A DNA stretch of 64,000 bases from VAZQ01 sp963721005 (GTDB lineage Bacteria; Pseudomonadota; Alphaproteobacteria; Rhizobiales; Xanthobacteraceae), in the NCBI GenBank assembly GCA_963721005.1, contig CAVRHR010000007.1, forward strand, positions 744,001-808,000, read 5' to 3'. The notes beneath the pieces were generated by a model. The model made no database searches and was not told the DNA's origin. It worked only from the letters and a program-made list of their open reading frames with translations. The position numbers and the translations under genes were made by a program. Below are positions 36,515 to 44,875 of this stretch, piece after piece. Every line of letters starts with the position of its first letter. The stretch's first letter is position 1.

Positions 36515-36834
36515 TACCGCGTCGGACCGTCGCGGCGCATGTGTCGATGGCGACCATCGGGGCGACCATCGGTCGCCGTTCCTTGTCTGCCGCGATCAGG
36601 TGGCCGGGAGCTGACCAAGGCGGCGCAAACCATCAGGTCCTAGGACCAAGGTCCCCACCGTCTCGCCGCTGCTGCGTCGGACCAAGCCCTTAATCGATAA
36701 TCCATTTCTCCGGTGCACGAACCTTGCCGCCGCCGATCGGCCGGTACGTCAGGCTGATTTACTCCGCACGGCGCCTCCCTAACATCCGCAAGCATGAACA
36801 AGGTGTTCAACTCTTGACCAGGGATGATCAATCC
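36515..36834. other. Gene-free stretch
   Basis: In these 320 bases I see no convincing gene, promoter or repeat on either strand. Open frames here lack start signals and family similarity. Confidence 0.4.
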
Positions 36835-37218
36835 ATGACCCGCGTTCACGCCGTAAGGGTGGCTGCATGGATGTCCGGATTTCTTGTTCTGGTATCGGCC
36901 CAGGCGCGCGACAACGGGCAATGGAGCGCCAAGCCAGCCAATGTCCGGGCCTGGTTCCAAAGCCTCATGCAGCCGACCAACCCGACCGCGAGCTGCTGCG
37001 GTGAAGCCGACGCGTTCCAGGCCGACGCCTTCGAGGTCGAAGGCGACCACTACATCGCGGTCATTACCGACGGCCACGGCGATTTCCCGACCGGCTCCCG
37101 AATCTCGGTCCCGAACGACAGAATGAAATGGGACAGCGGCAACCCCACGGGTCACGGTATCGTTTTCATCGGCAGCGATACCAACGTGCTTTGCTATGTG
37201 ATGCCGGGCGGGGTCTAG
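36835..37218 (+). CDS. Exported protein with CCGEAD motif
   Basis: A 127-residue conserved hypothetical of Bradyrhizobium-like bacteria. A signal peptide (residues 1-24) is followed by WFQSLMQPTNPTASCCGEAD, whose adjacent cysteines are the most striking feature, then EVEGDHYIAVITDGHGDFP, RMKWDSGNPTGHGIVFIG and a C-terminal CYVMPGGV. Paired cysteines and His could bind metal, but this is not shown. Function unknown. Confidence 0.75.
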   Translation: MTRVHAVRVAAWMSGFLVLVSAQARDNGQWSAKPANVRAWFQSLMQPTNPTASCCGEADAFQADAFEVEGDHYIAVITDGHGDFPTGSRISVPNDRMKWDSGNPTGHGIVFIGSDTNVLCYVMPGGV

Positions 37219-37290
37219 AAGACGGCGCATCGCCGATCAGCGTTCGCATATCGGGATTTTGTGGAATGTCGGCTGTGGTACGATTGGGTT

Positions 37291-38268
37291 TCACTCTGGC
37301 TTGATCCCCGCGAACTTGACCACCTTGGCCCACTTCTCGGTTTCCGCGGCGATGAACTTGCCGAAGTCGGCAGGCGAGCCCGCAAGCGCCGTGCCGCCAA
37401 GGTCGGCAAGCCGCGCCTTCATCTTGGGGTCGGCGAGGCCGGTATTGATTTCTTTGTTGAGCTTGTCGACGATTTCGGCGGGCGTGTTCTTTGGCGCGCC
37501 GACGCCGTACCAGCCGGTCGCTTCGTAGCCCGGCACGAACTCGCCCACAGTTGGAATATCCGGCAGCGCATCCGAACGCGTCGCGCTTGATACCGCGAGC
37601 GCACGTAGCGTGCCGGCCCTGACATATTGGATCGACGAGGTCAGAGGGCCAAACGTCATGTGGACCTGTCCTCCCATGAGATCGGTCAGAGCGGGAGCCG
37701 AACCGCGATAGGGCACGTGCACCAAGTCAACGCCGGCCATCATCTTGAACAGCTCCCCCGCCATATGGGGCCCGGTTCCGCTACCAGGCGAGGCCATGCT
37801 GAGCTTACCTGGATTGGCCTTGGCATAGGCGATGAATTCGGGAATCGACTTCGCCGGAAATAATGGATTGACCTCCAAGGCGAAAGTCTCGCGGCTGACG
37901 CTGGCAACCGGCGCGATGTCGCTGATGAAATTGAAATTGAGCTTCTCGTAGAGCGTAGCGTTGACCGTGTTCGCAGCAGTGGCCAAAAGCAGCGTGTAGC
38001 CATCGGCTGGAGAGCGCACGACGGCTTCGGTGCCAATATTGGTACCGGCACCGGACCGGTTCTCGATTACGAATGGCCGGCCGAGCCGATCGGACAGCCA
38101 TTGCCCAAGCAGGCGCCCAACGATGTCGGGCCCACTACCAGGGACAATGCCGATGATCAAGCGCACCGGCCGCATCGGATAGGCTTGCGCCCAAGCGAAG
38201 CGCGAGACTGTCGGCAGCGCGACAGCGCCCGCGGCCAGATGCAAGAATGTGCGACGGGGAAGTTTCAT
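37291..38268 (-). CDS. Bug-family tripartite tricarboxylate transporter binding protein
   Basis: A 325-residue periplasmic solute-binding protein (Bug/TctC family). A twin-arginine-like signal (KLPRRTFLHLAAGAVALP) is followed by YPMRPVRLIIGIVPGSGPDIVGRLL, the carboxylate-loop motif FVIENRSGAGTNIG, DGYTLLLATAANTVN and HVPYRGSAPALTDLMGGQV. Such proteins bind carboxylates for TctAB transporters or for signalling. No TctA/TctB genes are nearby, so it is an orphan receptor, as is usual for this expanded family. GGGG precedes the ATG at 38268. Confidence 0.92.
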   Translation of the reverse strand: MKLPRRTFLHLAAGAVALPTVSRFAWAQAYPMRPVRLIIGIVPGSGPDIVGRLLGQWLSDRLGRPFVIENRSGAGTNIGTEAVVRSPADGYTLLLATAANTVNATLYEKLNFNFISDIAPVASVSRETFALEVNPLFPAKSIPEFIAYAKANPGKLSMASPGSGTGPHMAGELFKMMAGVDLVHVPYRGSAPALTDLMGGQVHMTFGPLTSSIQYVRAGTLRALAVSSATRSDALPDIPTVGEFVPGYEATGWYGVGAPKNTPAEIVDKLNKEINTGLADPKMKARLADLGGTALAGSPADFGKFIAAETEKWAKVVKFAGIKPE

Positions 38269-38622
38269 GGATTTACCCCAAGGTCGTCGCGCAACACGCG
38301 GTGAAGGCCCGGCGTGTGAAGTGAATCTACACCACTTTATGTGGCATATGGAAACAAGGAAGGCCGCCGATCGCCGCCCCGGCAACCGTGCCTCCCAACC
38401 GCTCCTCGGCTCGCTTCCACGCCATGCGAATGGACGACGAATTCCAGTGCATCGTCCATCAATGCGACGCACATTCGGTTGTCGCTCCCGGCGGTGATGC
38501 CGCAGTCGCGTGAACGGGGTTTCCATGCTGGTTGGACCGCGATACGCTCCCATTGCACAGGAAGACGCAGAGCAAATTGCGTGGCTGTCGGTTTGCCGAC
38601 GGACCCACGCGGAGGGCGCCCC
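38269..38622. other. Divergent intergenic region
   Basis: The 354 bases between the Bug-type gene and the exported-protein gene must hold both promoters. Nothing distinctive could be placed; GGAGGG just before 38623 is the ribosome site of the next gene. Confidence 0.35.
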
Positions 38623-39528
38623 ATGCTTGGTCTAAAATCGATCGGAGCCGTTACGATCATTGCGGCTTCGATCCTGGCCGGCGGCGCCCCGGCGGCTGAA
38701 AATGCCGGGTATCCGGAGTGGAAGGGGGCGTGGGAACGGTTTGTCCCCGAGACGTCCGTGATCTCGCCCTCCGGTCTGCGCACATCCGGTGGCCAGCCTT
38801 CGTTCGATCAAACCAAGCCGTGGGGACCCGGACAGGAAGCCCCGCTCACGCCGGAGTATCAGAAGGTGCTGGACGACAGCCTGGCCGATCAGGCTGTGGG
38901 CGGCCAGGGCAACAATTTCGACCGCGCCGCCCGTTGCCTGCCCAACGGCATGCCGCTGATGATGACCGCGTTCCTGCCGCTGGAGTTCGTCGTAACGCCG
39001 GACACGACCTATATCTTGACCACCGATTACGTTTACTTTCGGCGTATTTTCACCGATGGACGCGACTGGCCCAAGGACATCCAGCCGACCTTTACGGGTT
39101 ATTCGATCGGCAGGTGGATCGACGAGGGCGGCAACGGCATCTACAACGTCCTCGAGGTCGAGACCCGCGGCTTCACCGGACCGCGCGTCTTCGATGCCAC
39201 CGGCCTGCCTCTGCATCCCGACAACCAGTCCATTTTCAAGGAACGGATATACCGCGATCGCGGCAATCCAAATATCCTTCACGACGAGATCACCGTGATC
39301 GACCATGCATTGACGCGGCCCTGGACCGTCGACAAGAAATATCTGCACAGCCCCAATCCGCGTCCGAACTGGATCATCGGCAGCTGCGCTGAAAGCAACA
39401 TGATCGTCGCCGTCGGCCGGGAGGCCTACGCGCTCAGCGCCGACGGCCTGTTGATGCCGATCAAGAAGGACCAGGCATCGCCGGATTTGCGATATTTCAA
39501 GCCGCAGGTGAAGCAACCCCAACGCTGA
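38623..39528 (+). CDS. Exported protein, distant relative of the 27-29 kb paralogs
   Basis: A 301-residue exported protein (signal peptide 1-23). The order of blocks, CLPNGMPLMMTAFLPLEFV, NGIYNVLEVETRGFTGPRVF, then a switch to ERIYRD, ITVIDHALTRPWTVDKKY near the C-terminus, follows that of the two exported proteins at 27071 and 28015 but with low identity. All three seem to belong to one broad superfamily marked by LVVETxGF and PW(S/T) blocks. GGAGGGCGCC precedes the ATG. Function unknown. Confidence 0.72.
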   Translation: MLGLKSIGAVTIIAASILAGGAPAAENAGYPEWKGAWERFVPETSVISPSGLRTSGGQPSFDQTKPWGPGQEAPLTPEYQKVLDDSLADQAVGGQGNNFDRAARCLPNGMPLMMTAFLPLEFVVTPDTTYILTTDYVYFRRIFTDGRDWPKDIQPTFTGYSIGRWIDEGGNGIYNVLEVETRGFTGPRVFDATGLPLHPDNQSIFKERIYRDRGNPNILHDEITVIDHALTRPWTVDKKYLHSPNPRPNWIIGSCAESNMIVAVGREAYALSADGLLMPIKKDQASPDLRYFKPQVKQPQR

Positions 39529-39588
39529 TGTTGCAGGCAGAGGACTTGCGCGAGCCTGAAGCATGGATCGCCTCCGCGACTGCTGACC

Positions 39589-39665
39589 GGATGAGGGAGT
39601 CAGTAGCCCGCTTATGACGAGCAGCAACGCCCGCGCGTCCTGAGGCTCTCGAAGGACGAGCCGTC
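39589..39665. repeat. Intergenic repeat, copy 2 (partial)
   Basis: GGATGAGGGAGTCAGTA (39589-39605) is identical to 25985-26001, and TCCTGAGGCTCTCGAAGGAC (from about 39638) matches the 25.9-kb copy with one or two changes. The two blocks occur in the opposite order to copy 1, so the copies are rearranged modules of the same dispersed element. Confidence 0.65.
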
Positions 39666-39763
39666 GTCATGCCACTTGCCTGCCGTCGGCACCGCACCCG
39701 GCGCCCGTTAACCATTCGTTAACCGCAACTCGATCAGCATATTCCGACATCGGGAATTGCGGC

Positions 39764-40066
39764 ATGTCTCTCAAGATCGTCTTCGACAGTCTCACCGCAC
39801 GGTCGAATGGCCTGAGCTTCCAATGCGACCGCGAGGGGCGCCGCCTGCGCTGCGGCATCGCCGACATCGCGCTGCGCGAGCTGGTCGATTTTCACCGCAT
39901 CAAGAGCAACGAGAAAAAGGCGCTGCTCAATGTCCTGCCGGAGATCGAGCGGCTGGTGAATGCAAAATGCCAGGCGGAGCGCTTCGAGGAGAATGGAACC
40001 CTGGTGATCTGGCCGGTCGATCTGCTGCGCTACGGCTACCAGGGCCGCGAGAGCGCGGCCGCGTAG
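39764..40066 (+). CDS. Small conserved protein (DUF1488-like)
   Basis: A 100-residue cytoplasmic protein. The layout, MSLKIVFDS, then FQCDREGRRLRCGIADIALR, then a helical LLNVLPEIERLVNAKCQAE and a final GTLVIWPVDLLRYGY, is reminiscent of the DUF1488 family of small rhizobial proteins, but the match is from memory and weak. Function unknown. It stands 77 bases before a CAP-domain gene. Confidence 0.55.
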   Translation: MSLKIVFDSLTARSNGLSFQCDREGRRLRCGIADIALRELVDFHRIKSNEKKALLNVLPEIERLVNAKCQAERFEENGTLVIWPVDLLRYGYQGRESAAA

Positions 40067-40143
40067 CACGCGGTATGGCGATACGCGCCTCGCTCGGCGG
40101 TTTCCGTCGCAAAAACGGTCTATAATCCGTTCGGAGACCGCCC

Positions 40144-40626
40144 ATGAGATTCATCTTTCTGATATTCGCGTTGCTGGCCACGCCCACGCTGGCGCGGGCC
40201 GAGGACGCCGCCGCCTTGATCTCGCAGTACCGGCGGGCGCATGGGCTTCAGGCGGTCAAGACCGATGCCCAGCTGACGGCGGTCGCGGAGCGGCAGGCCC
40301 GCGCGATGGCCAAGAGCGGCGTGATGGATCACAACGTGGCCGGCGCCTTTGCGACGCGGGTCGCCGCGGTGCCGGTCGGCGCCGCCGGCGAGAACCTGGC
40401 GGAAGGCACCAAGACCTGGGCCGAGACCATCCAGCGCTGGGAAACCTCGCCCGGCCACAACGGCAACCTCCTGCTCCCCGACGCCACCCATGTCGGGGTC
40501 GCGGTCGCCTACAACGAGCAGACCCACGAGGCATTTCGCGCGATGGTCATCGGCCGCATGGTCCAGCTGCGAAAATTTCAGCCGACGCCGTTCAATCCGG
40601 AACCCGGCGTGGAAATGTGGCAGTGA
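40144..40626 (+). CDS. CAP-domain (SCP-like) exported protein
   Basis: A 160-residue protein with signal peptide (1-20) and a CAP domain. The family signature is seen as LISQYRRAHGLQAV, the cavity residues in GVMDHNVAGAF, GENLAEGTKTW, and WETSPGHNGNLLLPDATHVG. Bacterial CAP proteins are extracellular or periplasmic and mostly of unknown role. The ATG at 40144 has GGAGACCGCCC upstream. Confidence 0.9.
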   Translation: MRFIFLIFALLATPTLARAEDAAALISQYRRAHGLQAVKTDAQLTAVAERQARAMAKSGVMDHNVAGAFATRVAAVPVGAAGENLAEGTKTWAETIQRWETSPGHNGNLLLPDATHVGVAVAYNEQTHEAFRAMVIGRMVQLRKFQPTPFNPEPGVEMWQ

Positions 40627-40867
40627 CTTCCCGGCCGGCCCGATGCGGCCGCAAGCTCGGTCCGGCAGGAAAGTTGCGTCCTCCGACCGACCGGTCCGGC
40701 CCCGATGATACGGGCCTGTAAATGGGCGGTGAACCGGCTGTAAACGCCGGCAGACACGGCGAAACCTGCGAACTCTTGGCATCGCGATGCGACCGATGGG
40801 CGGGTGTGAATGGTCACATCCGACCCGAAAGCGGCAGCGCGATTTGCATGCCACGCAGGAGAGACCG

Positions 40868-41536
40868 ATGACCGACGTTGGAAAATTCGTCGTGTTCAAG
40901 CCCGTTGCGGGCGGCTACGTCTACCGGCGGCCGACCGCCTGGCTGTTCGGCTCCGCGGACCACTTTCTGGCGAACGAGGGACAGAAGGCTGCAATTCTCA
41001 CGATCCTGCGGTCGTCGACCCGAGCCGTGCTTTGGACCGCCGGGCTATCCTGGTTTGCCCTGTCGGCCTTGTCGGGAACGGCCGTGGCGGTTTGGGCACG
41101 TGGCTCCGGCCACTTCGCTCCGGGGCTGGACGGCGTCATCGCCATGCTCGCCATGACGTTTTCGATCTACCCGGCCTTCGTCATTTCGCGCCACGTGATG
41201 TTGCATCGGTTGCGACCGGTTCTCGCGACCCTGGCGCCCACCAACGAGCGGATCACCAGCCTCGAGGAGCGCCAGGCCATCCAGGCCATCGCCAGGACGG
41301 CAGCGCCGATCTCGCCGCTGCGGCGGAAGATCGTCAGAGGCGCCGGAGCTTTCACGATTGCCGGAACGCTCGGCGCAATGATCGCGCGAGCGGTCGACAT
41401 GTACGATGCGAGCCAATCGAAATTGCTCACCCTGTACCTGGCCGATGCCAACCTCTCCGGACTGCTCAATATCGTGACGATCGTCGCGATGGGATTTCTG
41501 TTCGTGAGCTTTGGCCGCAACTCACGCCGGACGTGA
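40868..41536 (+). CDS. Membrane protein of unknown function
   Basis: A 222-residue protein with about four hydrophobic segments: residues 53-75, 84-105, 160-175 and 198-215. The N-terminal 45 residues read VFKPVAGGYVYRRPTAWLFG and are followed by a charged cytosolic loop with many Glu and Arg. A GGAGAG ribosome site precedes the ATG at 40868. No known transporter motif is seen. Confidence 0.7.
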   Translation: MTDVGKFVVFKPVAGGYVYRRPTAWLFGSADHFLANEGQKAAILTILRSSTRAVLWTAGLSWFALSALSGTAVAVWARGSGHFAPGLDGVIAMLAMTFSIYPAFVISRHVMLHRLRPVLATLAPTNERITSLEERQAIQAIARTAAPISPLRRKIVRGAGAFTIAGTLGAMIARAVDMYDASQSKLLTLYLADANLSGLLNIVTIVAMGFLFVSFGRNSRRT

Positions 41537-41579
41537 CGCCACGCATCAAGATCGAAGCTTCAAATTCGGAGGAGCCGTC

Positions 41580-42218
41580 ATGAAAATAACCTCGGTCTTT
41601 GCACCACGCACCGCACGACGCGCTTGCGCCCGGCCTCGCCCGCACGGACAACCCAGGAACGGGCGCCGCCTGCTGGGTCTTGCCGTGGCAACCGCGTTGG
41701 CATCGGGGTTGCTGCCCGGTGCGGCGGAGAGCCAGCAAGCCTCGGCCTGTATCACCCAATATCCCACGGGGCCGATCGCGAGCGAATATGTTCAGGCATG
41801 CGAGGCGCTGAAAGAGCGCATGATGGGGGCCTGGTCGCTGGTCGCCTATGAGCGCGTACTGCAGGACGGCCAGAGGATTCCGCTCATGGAGGCGAGCCCG
41901 AAGGGCATGATTGTGCTCGATGCCGTCGGCCATTTCGCCCTCGTCCTGGCGCGCCCCGATCTCCCCGATTTCGACCGCACAAAATCGGCCGACGACGCCA
42001 AGGCGATCGCCGAAGGAATGAGAGCCTCCTTCGGCCGCTACACGCTCACGGACAACGGCTATGCCAGGCTCATCGAGCTGCGCGCGGATTTTCCGGCCGG
42101 GCCCGCGGGCCGGAACGAGACCGGACGCATCAAGTCGCTCACGGCGGATGAGCTCGAATATGACCTGAACCAGCCGTTCGGCGTCTTCATCCGGCTGGCA
42201 TGGAAACGAGCGCGCTGA
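41580..42218 (+). CDS. Exported lipocalin-like domain protein
   Basis: A 212-residue protein. The first 52 residues form a long basic signal region, and the rest is a lipocalin-like domain of the kind found in many small exported proteins: MMGAWSLVAYERV at the strand-A Trp, SPKGMIVLDAVGHFALVLARPDLP, then FGRYTLTDNGYARLIELRAD and a final GVFIRLAWKRA. GGAGGAGCC precedes the ATG. Ligand unknown. Confidence 0.78.
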   Translation: MKITSVFAPRTARRACARPRPHGQPRNGRRLLGLAVATALASGLLPGAAESQQASACITQYPTGPIASEYVQACEALKERMMGAWSLVAYERVLQDGQRIPLMEASPKGMIVLDAVGHFALVLARPDLPDFDRTKSADDAKAIAEGMRASFGRYTLTDNGYARLIELRADFPAGPAGRNETGRIKSLTADELEYDLNQPFGVFIRLAWKRAR

Positions 42219-42269
42219 ATTTCAGCGCCGGCGGCATAGAGCATGTTTCGTTTGCATTAAATCACCCAG

Positions 42270-42390
42270 CACGTCATGGCCGGGCATAGCCCGTCGAAGA
42301 CGGGCGTAAACGCCCTTATGTCCCGGCCACCCACGCCTTGCTTTGTGGTGCGAAAGACGTGGGTGCCCGGCACAAGGCCGGGCATGACGA
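42270..42390. repeat. Intergenic repeat with CATGGCCGGGC ends
   Basis: CGTCATGGCCGGGC at 42272 and GGCCGGGCATGACG ending at 42389 form imperfect inverted ends; inside are GAAGACGGGCGTAAACGCCC and two short complementary strings around CACCCACGCC and GACGTGGGTG. It has the look of the CATGCCCGGCC-type elements scattered in Bradyrhizobium genomes. The inner string recurs in changed form at 43475-43500. Confidence 0.65.
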
Positions 42391-42433
42391 CGGAGAGACC
42401 TGCGTCAACGCCGACCGGAATCCGGTCTAACGA

Positions 42434-43369
42434 TCAGCGCATGACCGGCGTGCACTGCAGATCGGACCCGACCGTCAGCGCCCCGGTATAGGATTTTCGC
42501 AGATCGGCGACGGCGGCATCGAGGTCATATTGACCGATATGGCTGACGATCAGCCTGCCCACATGGGCCTCCTGGGCCAGGCGCCCAACCACCGCCGGCG
42601 CCGCATGCAGCGGGCTCGTGCTTCCGGCGGCGATCGCCATATGCATGATCAAGAGGTTGGCGTTCCGGGCAAAGTCGACGAACCCGGCATTGGTGCCATT
42701 CTGATCCGAGCTGAACACGATCGATCCGTCCCGGGTCTCGACCCGGTAGGCGAGCGTCGGCATGTCGGCATGCGGTATGCCGAGCGCGGTCACCCGCAGG
42801 CCCTGCCCGTCGAACACGGCCGTGGGCTCGGTCTTCTTGACATCAACCACATTGACGTTGAGCCGCACGCCGTTGCCGCGCCCGCCCAAGGTGCCGCCCA
42901 TCGCCGGAAACGCGCCGGTCTTCTCGTCGAACAGCCGCGTGAGGAATGTCGCGAAGTCCGGTGCCACGTCGTTGCCGGCCGGACCAGACGGGACGCCGTT
43001 GCCGGACGGGCCCACGATGGGCAGCGGCTCGGTGCGCGAATTCTGGCTCACCCACAACAGCGCCGGCAGATCGGAGACATGGTCGGGATGCAGATGGCTG
43101 ATGGCGACCAGCGCCAGGTCGGCGAGGCGGGCCTGCGATTGGCCGAAACGCTGGTAGGTTCCGCCCCCCATGTCGATCAGCATCCGGGCGTGCCCGTCGA
43201 CCCACAGCAGATAGCTCGCCGAGGCTCGCTCGCGGCTGATCGCCGGTCCGCCGGATCCCAGGATCTGCACGGTGGCGGGACCGGCCGCACAGCTTTGCGC
43301 CACCGCAACGGACGGCGCCGCGAGCACGATCAGGCCGCACATGATGAAGGATTGGAACCGCTTGCCCAT
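42434..43369 (-). CDS. Exported MBL-fold metallo-hydrolase
   Basis: A 311-residue metallo-beta-lactamase fold hydrolase with a signal peptide (1-23). The zinc motif is SHLHPDHVSDLPALL (HxHxDH), with further ligands in DGSIVFSSDQNG and a late VSHIGQYDL. The N-terminus VQILGSGGPA is typical for the RNase Z/arylsulfatase-like exported group. The ATG at 43369 has GGGAGG seven bases upstream. The same open frame continues into lepB only because lepB carries an extra base. Substrate unknown. Confidence 0.88.
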   Translation of the reverse strand: MGKRFQSFIMCGLIVLAAPSVAVAQSCAAGPATVQILGSGGPAISRERASASYLLWVDGHARMLIDMGGGTYQRFGQSQARLADLALVAISHLHPDHVSDLPALLWVSQNSRTEPLPIVGPSGNGVPSGPAGNDVAPDFATFLTRLFDEKTGAFPAMGGTLGGRGNGVRLNVNVVDVKKTEPTAVFDGQGLRVTALGIPHADMPTLAYRVETRDGSIVFSSDQNGTNAGFVDFARNANLLIMHMAIAAGSTSPLHAAPAVVGRLAQEAHVGRLIVSHIGQYDLDAAVADLRKSYTGALTVGSDLQCTPVMR

Positions 43370-43441
43370 GAATGCCTCCCGGTAGCTCGGCAGGCTATCG
43401 CATGAGCATCCGATTTGGAAACGCTTGTCCCGGACACGCTT

Positions 43442-43526
43442 GTCCCGGGCGCAGCGCAGCATCTCCATAGCGCGTAGAAGACGCGCGTGAACGCGCTTAT
43501 GATGATGCGCTGCTGACCCGGGACCG
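43442..43526. repeat. Palindromic intergenic repeat between MBL gene and lepB
   Basis: GTCCCGGGCGCAGCGCAGCA at 43442 is complementary, with a small interruption, to TGCGCTGCTGACCCGGGAC ending at 43524. Between the arms is GAAGACGCGCGTGAACGCGC, related to the inner part of the repeat at 42270-42390. Immediately upstream the string CGCTTGTCCCGG occurs twice in tandem. No coding capacity. Confidence 0.65.
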
Positions 43527-43554
43527 TTCCGGCCGCCAGCGGTTGCCTTAGACC

Positions 43555-44314
43555 TCAATTCACCAGCGAAAAGAACCGCGACAGCCGCAGGCCCGCCGGC
43601 CAGGTCCAGATCGGATTGTGCGCCACCCCGAGATCCCAGGAGCCGATCACCACGTCGACGCGGCCCACCAGAATTCTCCACCGGCACCAGGCCGACCCCA
43701 CCCGCCTCCGGGGCGAGCCGGCTGTCGGCGGAATCGTCACGGTTGTCGCCCATCATGAACACATGCCCGGGCGTCACCTCGAACACCTCGGTATTGTCGA
43801 GCCCGCCGACGCCGTCGAACTTGAAGATCGGATGCTCGCGGCCGCCCGGCAGCGTCTCGATCTCGCGCGCCGCCAGCTCAGACCCGCCGTCCTCCATCTC
43901 CACCGGGCCGAGCCCTTCTCGGCGCACCGGCAGGATTATGTCGTTGATCCACAGCCGGCCGTCGCGCATCTGCAGCCGGTCGCCCGGCAACCCGACCACG
44001 CGCTTGACGTAGGTCTGGCTCGGATCGCTCGGCAGCCGGAACACCACCACGTCGCCGCGCGCCGGCATCCGCCCGAACAGCCGCTCCGCCCGCGCCGGCC
44101 CGATCCCGAACGGCATCGAATAGCGGCTATAGCCATACGAGAATTTGGTGACCACCAATTCGTCGCCGATCAGCAAGGTCGGCTGCATCGAGCCCGACGG
44201 CACGTAGAACGCCTCCGCCGCCACCGTGCGGGTCACCCCCACGATAGCCACGATCATGACGATCTGGCCGACCGCCGAGAGGATTCCGCGGGATTTGGGC
44301 TGCGGCTGGGTCAT
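43555..44314 (-). CDS. lepB: Signal peptidase I, apparent frameshift
   Basis: A type I signal peptidase that releases exported proteins at the inner membrane. One N-terminal membrane segment (about residues 11-30) is followed by the Ser nucleophile in YVPSGSMQPTLLIGDELVV, the Lys base in QTYVKRVVGLPGD, and MMGDNRDDSADSR. The frame breaks at GAATTC (43671-43676): removal of one base gives VENLVGRVDVV and a 252-residue protein ending at 43555. ATG 44314 has GGAGAG upstream. The main rhizobial lepB usually lies beside rnc and era, so this copy is probably a paralog. Confidence 0.9.
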
Positions 44315-44756
44315 GGATGGGCTCTCCAATTCGCCCGTAATATCGGGGGGCCGGCGTTGCGGCGCAAGCGGGGCGCTGGGCCGAAAATGCGACGGCAAGT
44401 CCGTAGGTTGGGTTAGCGCCTGCGCTCGAGCCCGATCCAGCCGAAGACCTCGAGCGGCGCGTAACCCAACATCCGCGCCGAAGTGCCGGATTACGCCGGG
44501 GGAGAGGCGCTTGCTTCGTATACAGTAGCCGAACCCATACGCGCTCGAGACCGCGCATCAGGCGATCGTACCGAGACCGACCATATGCCTTGATGAAACC
44601 GAGCGCCTCCTCCACCCGACACAACACCGGGTCTGGATCGCCTTCGCAGGTCCAACCCATAGTCCATTGACATGTTTGTTTGTAGACAGCCGAAGCACGA
44701 GCCTCTCGACAATGCGTGGACGCCGCGAGCGCGGCGAAACAATGCCCGACCGCTGG
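44315..44756. other. Region between lepB and the attenuator locus
   Basis: No intact gene is seen. On the minus strand around 44520-44660 one frame reads VEEALGFIKAYGRSRYDRLM and on to LERVWV, which looks protein-like and may be a decayed fragment of an unrelated gene, but neighbouring residues do not continue the pattern. No terminator or repeat could be placed. Confidence 0.3.
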
Positions 44757-44784
44757 TTGACATGCACCCGGCGCGTGGTAGCGT
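44757..44784 (+). promoter_or_regulatory. Near-consensus promoter of the leader-methyltransferase locus
   Basis: TTGACA at 44757-44762 is a perfect -35 box; TAGCGT at 44779-44784 after a 16-base spacer is a TAnnnT -10 box. Transcription would start near 44791 and give a 5' leader of about 30 bases before the leader ORF. A perfect TTGACA is uncommon among the promoters I could place in this window. Confidence 0.6.
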
Positions 44785-44821
44785 ATCAACTCAACTTGGC
44801 CCGAACGAAAGGAGGCGCGCA

Positions 44822-44875
44822 ATGACTGTCATGATGTCAAACCGCCTTCGCGGGTCACGGCTCCTTACCCGGTAA
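44822..44875 (+). CDS. 17-codon leader peptide, candidate ribosome-stalling regulator
   Basis: The peptide is MTVMMSNRLRGSRLLTR. The Shine-Dalgarno AAAGGAGG (44808-44815), six bases before the ATG, is the best in the window, which is striking for so short a frame. Residues 8-10 are Arg-Leu-Arg, a +X+ motif of the kind that makes ribosomes stall in the presence of macrolides in ErmDL-type leaders. The stop lies 56 bases before the methyltransferase GTG. The peptide is probably a cis-acting sensor and not a functional product. Coding is judged from the ribosome site and context; no homolog search was possible. Confidence 0.65.
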   Translation: MTVMMSNRLRGSRLLTR

